Shown here: positions 8,724 to 13,447 of the stretch, piece by piece
How positions within the stretch are numbered: position 1 is the stretch's first letter
Layout of the letters: each line of letters begins with the position of its first letter
Assembly (NCBI GenBank): GCA_032433595.1
Contig: JASWJB010000590.1
Coordinates: forward strand, 1 to 13,447
Direction of reading: 5' to 3'
Length of the DNA: 13,447 nucleotides
Source: Conoideocrella luteorostrata
Lineage: Eukaryota > Ascomycota > Sordariomycetes > Hypocreales > Clavicipitaceae
The notes under the pieces: model-generated
Databases searched by the model: none
What the model saw: the letters and a program-made list of their open reading frames with translations, nothing else
What the model was told of the DNA's origin: nothing
Translations under genes and position numbers: made by a program

Positions 8724-8922
8724 AGGGCTTCTAATTTAACATCAAAAGGGTCTTGCATAAAGCAATAGGTAAAACAAAGTATTCAATTTATTTATAGTTA
8801 TCTAAGAGAGAAGAAGAGGAAGAGGTACCCCCCCCCCAGCGCGCCGTATAAAAGAGGCGCGCTAGGGTGGCCACGTGACCTTTGTCTGCAATTGCTTGTA
8901 TGCTTGGCGAGGGATTCCAACA
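8724..8922 (-). mobile_element. LTR-like repeat, right arm of the inverted structure
   Basis: Read on the - strand from 8922 it begins TGTTGGAATCCCTCG and follows the left arm through GGTCACGTGGCCACC, the TATA-type TTTTATACGG, the CT-rich tract and AAATTGAATACTTTG to AAGCCCTGT. It differs by point changes and a C10 run (8828-8837) where the left arm has a different short sequence. The arms enclose about 150 AT-rich bases. The whole 8378-8922 could be two LTR copies in opposite orientation or a foldback/MITE-like element. No clear target-site duplication flanks it. Confidence 0.65.
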
Positions 8923-9172
8923 GATAGGCTAATAATCGCATTAGTAGCAATTACTAGGGGCGGTTAACAACTACTATACGGGATCAATCGTGCGCGACCG
9001 TAACACTCGTAGTTATAGAGATATTATTAACCTTGACTGGGCTACATTGTCCTTTTGGTTTCATGTCGGGTTTCTGCCGGCATATTAGGTAAATCTAACT
9101 TTTACTAGGGCTCACAGCCTACATAAAAGCCAAGCAGCTTCTGGTTAGGCTTATGTCTGCTTCTAATAATAC
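8923..9172. other. Short gene-free spacer between LTR-like copies
   Basis: No open frame or recognisable motif. It separates the inverted pair from the third LTR-like copy. Confidence 0.4.
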
Positions 9173-9345
9173 TGTTGGGATCTCTTCGTCAAGCACAATA
9201 GGAGGCACGGAGCAGGTCACGTGGTTACTTTTAAGCCACGACATTTATACGGCGATATCGAGCCTTCTACCTTGACTTGTTTCCCTCCTCTTAGATAGAC
9301 AGATTTGAATACCCTTGTTTTTTGCATTTTGAAGCATTTGATCCA
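9173..9345 (+). mobile_element. Third, diverged copy of the TGTTGG LTR-like repeat, beside the toxin-like gene
   Basis: It starts TGTTGGGATCTCTTCGTCAAGCA, then GGTCACGTGG, a TATA-type TTTATACGGCGA and CTCTTAGATAGACAG, then TTTGAATACCCTTGTTTT, matching the right arm of the inverted pair in order and spacing. It fades before the stop codon of the enterotoxin-like gene (9373), so the gene's 3' flank lies directly against a transposon remnant. No LTR 3' terminus is seen, so it looks truncated. Confidence 0.55.
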
Positions 9346-9372
9346 GATCACCTGCACAACCCCCTGTGCAAC

Positions 9373-10455
9373 CTACAAAATCAAGCTCAAAATTTCCTCA
9401 ATAATCAGAGGTCCTTCTGCACTAATTGCAGTAACCTCACCAGCTTCCATAGCCGCCGCGGCCTCGGCCAACTCGGCTGACTCGGCGGCCGCCAGCTCGG
9501 CGGTTGCCTCAGCGGTGCCAGCTTCCATGATGGCGTAACTCGCCAGGCCTTCTGGAGCCTCTCCGGCTTGTAAAGCCCCAGAAAGATCCCCCACGCCCAA
9601 GTAATCCGCAGAGACAAAGACTCCCCCCTCCTCTGCGCCTTCGGCCATTGTACCTGCTCTACCAACACGCGAACAGCCGTTCTTACATACAGAGTTTCGG
9701 AATTCCTTGTAGTGTTCCGACACCTTCTTATCCTTGAATTCGCTCCACGGGGGCTCGTCAGGATCCAATTTATTTTTGGGAATCCCACCCAACTGTGGTT
9801 GGGCACCGCTACCTCGAAGCGGTCCATACTTTTTCTCATCAAAGTCTGGATTTGGCCTGAAAATATTGTCAAGCTTTTCGTCCTTCTTTAACTTCGCAAT
9901 TTCCTTCTTATTCAGCTTTTCGGCGGGATACCAGCCCTCAATTTGCTCCCAAGGAATGTCGTCCACAGAGGCATGTTCAAGTTGGGCCGCGTAGCCAGAC
10001 CTTATATGTCTCCCCAAAGACTTTGGCACGTTGACGAATTTCTCATCGGCGCTGATCCTGAAGACATATCCAAAAGTTTTCTGCTCGGAATATAGATCCG
10101 ATGAGAACTCATATGCTACTTCGGGGTCTGTACTGGCTGAAACGTACTTTGTGGTGTCAGGCGTTGCTCCTTGGGAATGCCAGTACAAGCTGGCAGCCCT
10201 TTCTTCTGCTTCGGGTGTGAAAACAGGATTTTTTCTTGCAGAAAACCCCCCAGAGCGTTTGATTTCTTCAGGTGACCTCGTATCGCCTCGCCAAACAATC
10301 CTTGGCTGATCTTCGTCCAGCTGGGCCACCTGCTCACCACCCTTGCTCGGGCTATTGCCGCGACGTTCCCAAGTCGCGTCGGGGAGACCAGTAACTGGCA
10401 CTAGAAGCAATAACAGTGTCGTCCATAAAAGCATGAAGAGCCTATGTTGCTTCAT
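9373..10455 (-). CDS. Secreted heat-labile-enterotoxin-like A chain (ADP-ribosyltransferase domain)
   Basis: Likely a secreted mono-ADP-ribosyltransferase of the cholera/LT A-chain family, which moves ADP-ribose from NAD+ to a host protein. I start at the ATG at 10455: the longer open frame begins with GTG, and MKQHRLFMLLWTTLLLLLVP is a standard signal peptide (cleavage near residue 23). The chain is 360 residues. Visible: RIVWRGDTR (NAD-binding Arg, R56), YVSASTDPEVAYEF (106-108, SAS where LT has STS), then QLE at 158-160 and IPWEQIEGWY (167-176). Aligned on IPxxQIxGWY, E160 is the catalytic Glu (LT E112), while the first Glu of ExE (LT E110) is Gln. Two cysteines, C257 and C261, could mimic the A1-A2 disulphide. 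The last ~50 residues are Ala/Glu-rich, as seen in fungal members. No B-subunit gene is recognised nearby. The frame is intact; a TATA-like AATATAAG lies at 10570-10563. Confidence 0.88.
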   Translation of the reverse strand: MKQHRLFMLLWTTLLLLLVPVTGLPDATWERRGNSPSKGGEQVAQLDEDQPRIVWRGDTRSPEEIKRSGGFSARKNPVFTPEAEERAASLYWHSQGATPDTTKYVSASTDPEVAYEFSSDLYSEQKTFGYVFRISADEKFVNVPKSLGRHIRSGYAAQLEHASVDDIPWEQIEGWYPAEKLNKKEIAKLKKDEKLDNIFRPNPDFDEKKYGPLRGSGAQPQLGGIPKNKLDPDEPPWSEFKDKKVSEHYKEFRNSVCKNGCSRVGRAGTMAEGAEEGGVFVSADYLGVGDLSGALQAGEAPEGLASYAIMEAGTAEATAELAAAESAELAEAAAAMEAGEVTAISAEGPLIIEEILSLIL

Positions 10456-11480
10456 TTTCGGGTAGAAATTCGAGATAGAAGGACGAGCAAAATATAACAC
10501 GATTGGAAATCTGCATTACCAGCAAGAGCTCACGACGCTTTGCACTGCCCTAACATTACTTACTTATATTTCGGCAAGAGAGCAAATTGTTAATCTCGGA
10601 ACTGTCTTATGTTAAACTCTCTTTTTCTTACATACTCAATTAAAATTTTACAACAGGAGTCGCAATTTTAAACTAAGCTGTCTTTTGATGGAGATTGTAG
10701 AATCGGTCTAAACGGTAGCGATAATTCAAACCTTTTAAAGCTAAATTTACTCTAATTAATGCGAGGTATGCTTCGAGACTTTGGGTCAGATGAGACGACT
10801 GCTCAACTATCTTTATAAATAACTAGAGCCAGCATATGTTTTAAAGCTGAGCTCGATCTGTTTCGTCATAAACCCATTCAGAGAGGGCCCGGGCGTCTGT
10901 ACGTGCTACGTTTCTCCAGTACTATACCTATAGAGCGGCATTCAAACAAGACAATGCCGGTTTAACGCTGAACTGCAAAATTTTATCTGGATGTGTTTTA
11001 GGCTTTTATAACTGAATTATAAGAGACAACTACTTGGGGCTGACACCACTTGGGATGAGGTAACTGCTCTATGCCTCAGATGAAACCGCAACAAACAAGG
11101 TTGCTGAAATTCGTCGGATTGCGACCAGTTGCTAAATATATGTGATAAGACTGTGTCAGCCCATAGAGATTGAGAGCGTCCCAGAACTATGATGATTTTT
11201 TCCCCGTGTGTTTGGCGGTTCATATAAACTTTTCAGCGCACAGCCGGTGATATACGGCCTCGTATCATACAAAAAGAGTACAGCTAGGCATACCTGTATA
11301 AATATAGGATATCCTGGAGCAGGATTTTTTCGGAGGAATCAGAAATAAAAAGAAAGGAAGACAAACGCGAGCCACAACTGCAATTATACTTGCTATTGTC
11401 AGCCGTCACACAACGCTACTCACCACCCCCTTGGCCCGGATCACTCCAATTCTACATCGCTGGTATCCAGCGTATCAGTC
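10456..11480. other. Intergenic region between two divergent secreted-protein genes
   Basis: About 1 kb, AT-rich, without a convincing gene. The left end should hold the toxin-like gene's promoter (AATATAAG, - strand, 10570-10563). The right end holds the promoter and leader of the cysteine-rich gene. An inverted repeat with 10-base arms, GGGCTGACAC (11037-11046) and GTGTCAGCCC (11153-11162), lies between; it may be a repeat remnant or a regulatory palindrome. The - strand frame at 11017-11223 has no recognisable content. Confidence 0.5.
11297..11304 (+). promoter_or_regulatory. TATA box of the cysteine-rich secreted protein gene
   Basis: TATAAATA with no ATG between it and 11481, so the ATG at 11481 is the first in the predicted transcript. 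This implies a leader of roughly 150 bases. Confidence 0.6.
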
Positions 11481-12455
11481 ATGCACTTATCCAGTGTTAC
11501 TATTGCCCTGTCTTGGATTTTACTTCTCGGGACCGGTCTTGCTGCCTCAACAAGCAACTTGCCTCCGAATAAAGAGTGCCATGATCCTAATTGCGCAAAA
11601 TCACAGCAAGACACCACTACGACGAACACCACAGCCGATTCTGCGAAAAATCACCATAGAGTTAATTGCAATTTTTTGTTGAAAAAGTATCGTCAAGATA
11701 ATGAAGTTATTGATTGCTCACTATCTACAGCAACTTGCGATTTCTTGGACTGGCTGTATCAAGTGAGTAGTTTTGACGGATTTAAAACTCAAATTGCTAG
11801 AGCTGACCAAGGAACAACCAGGGCTGTAAAAAGGTGGGTGTGTGGCTATCCACTCGATGGTCTGGTAGCTAATATCTGTAATAGTAAGCAGAGTGTGGAA
11901 AAAAATCGGGTGCTGATGCGAAAACATGCTGCGACAATAGTGAGCGCCTTCCATTTGGTGTAAGCAGAAGAAGAACATGTTCCGGTTTGAAAAGAAATAA
12001 AGGCGGCTAATATAGAATCCAGGCTGGTGTCTTTTACACTGGTTACATGCGAGCCTGCGCTCCTCAGTACAAGCTCAAAAGGTTTGATCGTCCAAACTTC
12101 ATTAATATCCCATGCAAGGCTAGCCACGATTGCCACAATGGTTTAAATGGAAACCTATGTAGAATGCGTGAATGGGAGCAGGCGGTAAGGATCTCATGCC
12201 CCCTCTTGCCATATGTTGAAGTTTGCTCACAGTTTATCATGCTACAGGGCTGTCAGCAGCGAGCTTCTTGCGATCAGGGAAATGTGACAGTTTCTGCTAT
12301 AACCCAATGCTGTGGGAAATTTGACCGGAAACCAGAGGTAAGCATGACAGCATCGCCCGTGCAAAGCTGGAAGTAGTACCGTTAACATGGAGCAATAGGG
12401 TCGCTACAAGGCACTGTTTCAAGGTCGCTTCGATCTCAAATGTGTGCGCGGATGA
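11481..12455 (+). CDS. Cysteine-rich secreted protein, spliced, unknown family
   Basis: The protein begins with a signal peptide (MHLSSVTIALSWILLLGTG, cleavage near residue 23). The first frame stops at 11961, but introns give a longer product: exons 11481-11939, 12023-12337 and 12399-12455. Intron 1 is GTGAGC...CTAATATAGAATCCAG (83 bases, phase 0); a donor at 11958 is an in-frame alternative. Intron 2 is GTAAGC...GTTAACATGGAGCAATAG (61 bases, phase 0). The product is 276 residues with 18 cysteines after the signal peptide (7+10+1), an even number that fits disulphides. There is an NTT glycosylation site at N49. A GTAAGG...CTACAG block at 12185-12247 (63 bases, a multiple of three) could be a further optional intron. 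AATAAA lies at 12553. I recognise no family; the profile suits a secreted effector. The 3' end is the weakest part. Confidence 0.6.
11940..12022 (+). other. Predicted intron 1 of the cysteine-rich gene
   Basis: Donor GTGAGC, branch-like GGCTAATA, acceptor GAATCCAG. It removes the TAA at 11961-11963 and joins two cysteine-rich open frames in phase. Confidence 0.55.
12338..12398 (+). other. Predicted intron 2 of the cysteine-rich gene
   Basis: Donor GTAAGC, branch GTTAAC 12-17 bases before acceptor GCAATAG, a typical fungal layout. An alternative acceptor at 12423 (TTTCAAG) would instead continue in frame to a TAG at 12673-12675 and add a segment with VCADECCLE, which also looks cysteine-rich. 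Confidence 0.45.
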
Positions 12456-12940
12456 ATGTTGCCTCGAAACAGCTGCCGGGCAAAGAAGAATCAAGGACGC
12501 AAAGCAGCCAAATCCGACGTCTGTCGTGACTGGCTGGTCATTGTCCTGCCTCAATAAATTCTCAGTTATGCCATTTGTTATTTGGCGAGCGGCGCATCCG
12601 AAATTTAACTACATTTCTGAGACGGGAATATTACGGAACTGTGGCAGCTCCATCTTTTATCTCCACGCGCTCTAGCTACAGATGTGAGGCATGCTCTGAA
12701 ACAAGGGATATTGTGAGACAACCTTCCGGTTACTGAGAGTGTCAGAATTCTTAGATAAAATTCGACTATAAGAAAAGGTCCAATTCCTCGTCGGAATAGA
12801 TAGAATACTGCTTTAGAGATCACTTCCATAGCTGCTCACATTGTGACACTTTACGAACTACAATTTATTTTTTTAATACCATTCATCTTTAGAACCGTCT
12901 TTATCGCGAGTCATGTCCGTCGCTGCGCCGAAATATTGCC
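12456..12940. other. Interval between the cysteine-rich gene and the next gene
   Basis: A + strand frame open to 12675 includes VCADECCLETAAGQRR and may be an alternative last exon of the cysteine-rich gene. AATAAA at 12553-12558 is a candidate poly(A) signal. From about 12680 to 12940 I see no gene; a TTTAG at about 12887-12891 could be an acceptor for an unseen upstream exon of the following gene. Confidence 0.4.
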
Positions 12941-13357
12941 ATGGCAAAAGCAGGTGATCAAGACAAGCCAAGAGCTGCAAACCATGATTGGCAAATACAG
13001 GCAATGCGTGTTCCATCCAAGGCCGACTGGAATATTTCTGTTTCGGCGGCAGATTCAAAAAAACTAATTGATGGCCGCGTCCCGAAAACGATGGAAGACA
13101 AGTGGCTTTGCTACAGCGACCGAACAGGCTCGCAAGACATTGTTCATGTTCATTTTTGTCACAGCTGGAGTAGAACAGAGCAGATTATCCTTAAACTTAA
13201 GCCTGCTGTTGGCGCGGCTAACGGGAGCATTATTGGGATTTTTTGGGAGTCGCATAGCCAAGATGATGACATGGGACAAGCCGAAGCTAAAGAAATGGCT
13301 ATTATGATATGCGATGGCGTTCTGAAGTGCTCACTGGATACCAACAATAGATTCTGA
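12941..13357 (+). CDS. Small conserved-domain protein of unknown function (EDKW / H-x-H-SW type)
   Basis: 138 residues from an ATG in a strong context (GCCATGGC), with TGA at 13355. The order W30-NIS, GRVPKTMEDKW (45-55), YSDRTG, VHVHFCHSW (68-76), an Ile/Leu strand, GIFWES (99-104) and EAKEMAIMICDGVL (115-128) recalls a small uncharacterised domain known to me from fungal and bacterial hypothetical proteins. In those the core reads roughly EDKWF...HFHRSWTG...WES...A..VCxWVLG. Here the HRSWTG core is HSWSRT, so it may be a diverged member. No signal peptide or membrane segment is visible, so it is probably cytosolic. An upstream exon cannot be excluded. The family resemblance is from memory of the motif pattern and no role is known. 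Confidence 0.6.
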   Translation: MAKAGDQDKPRAANHDWQIQAMRVPSKADWNISVSAADSKKLIDGRVPKTMEDKWLCYSDRTGSQDIVHVHFCHSWSRTEQIILKLKPAVGAANGSIIGIFWESHSQDDDMGQAEAKEMAIMICDGVLKCSLDTNNRF

Positions 13358-13425
13358 CCAAGACAGTACACTTATTGCGAAATGTTCTGGCACCAACAGC
13401 TAATAAGATTTTTGAGCGAGAGGGA

Positions 13426-13440
13426 GGGGGGGGGGGGGGG
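13426..13440. repeat. Poly-G run (15 G)
   Basis: An uninterrupted G15 tract, preceded by GAGAGGGA, at the right end of the window. It may be a real homopolymer or a sequencing/assembly artefact. Confidence 0.9.
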
Positions 13441-13447
13441 TGAATGC

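Noticed and set aside
9405..9872. 155-codon - strand frame inside the toxin-like gene
   Set aside because: It is a shadow in another phase of the GC-rich Ala/Glu tail and toxin domain.
10456..10500. Upstream 15-codon extension of the toxin-like frame
   Set aside because: It begins with GTG, not ATG, and would place polar residues before a complete signal peptide; the ATG at 10455 is better.
12047..12376. Separate 109-residue cysteine-rich gene starting at the ATG at 12047
   Set aside because: The frame is open back to a good acceptor at 12022, matches the phase of the upstream signal-peptide exon, and lacks a signal peptide of its own.
12843..13067. 74-codon + strand frame with a hydrophobic N-terminus
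   Set aside because: It starts at GTG and overlaps the better-supported gene at 12941 in another frame.

Overview
The window looks like nuclear DNA of a filamentous ascomycete, most likely a Sordariomycete. The signs are short 50-90 base introns with GTRAGN donors and CTAAC-like branch sites, a bZIP factor with a DUF3425-type C-terminus, a fungal argininosuccinate lyase, and a secreted heat-labile-enterotoxin-like A chain. That last family is expanded in Hypocreales that live with insects or plants, such as Metarhizium, Ophiocordyceps and Epichloe. This placement is inferred from gene content only.

Left part (1-5170). A bZIP/DUF3425 transcription factor lies on the + strand, with its 5' end at the window edge. 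It is followed by a promoter-like stretch (tandem TGACG motifs, then a TATA box) that leads into a short, frame-disrupted coding-like island. A five-exon argininosuccinate lyase gene follows on the - strand (2135-3780); the joined frame is intact at 468 codons and all four introns can be placed. From 3781 to about 5170 there is its upstream region and nothing convincingly coding.

Centre (5170-9370). This is an AT-rich repeat graveyard. It holds a roughly 1 kb decayed reading frame whose only in-frame stops are TAA, a pattern expected from C-to-T (RIP-like) decay. It also holds a Copia-style LTR (TGTTGGA...TCCAACA, TATA box, PBS-like TGG), an AC microsatellite, a 74-75 base tandem repeat array, and three copies of a second TGTTGG-type LTR-like sequence, two of them facing each other as a 545-base inverted structure.

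Right part (9370-13447). The enterotoxin-A-like ADP-ribosyltransferase is on the - strand; a divergently oriented, spliced, cysteine-rich secreted protein gene and a small conserved-domain gene are on the + strand. The toxin-like and cysteine-rich genes share a gene-poor interval of about 1 kb and both have signal peptides. Together with the surrounding repeats this resembles an accessory effector-type island, but nothing in the sequence proves that the genes act together. The window ends in a 15-base G run.
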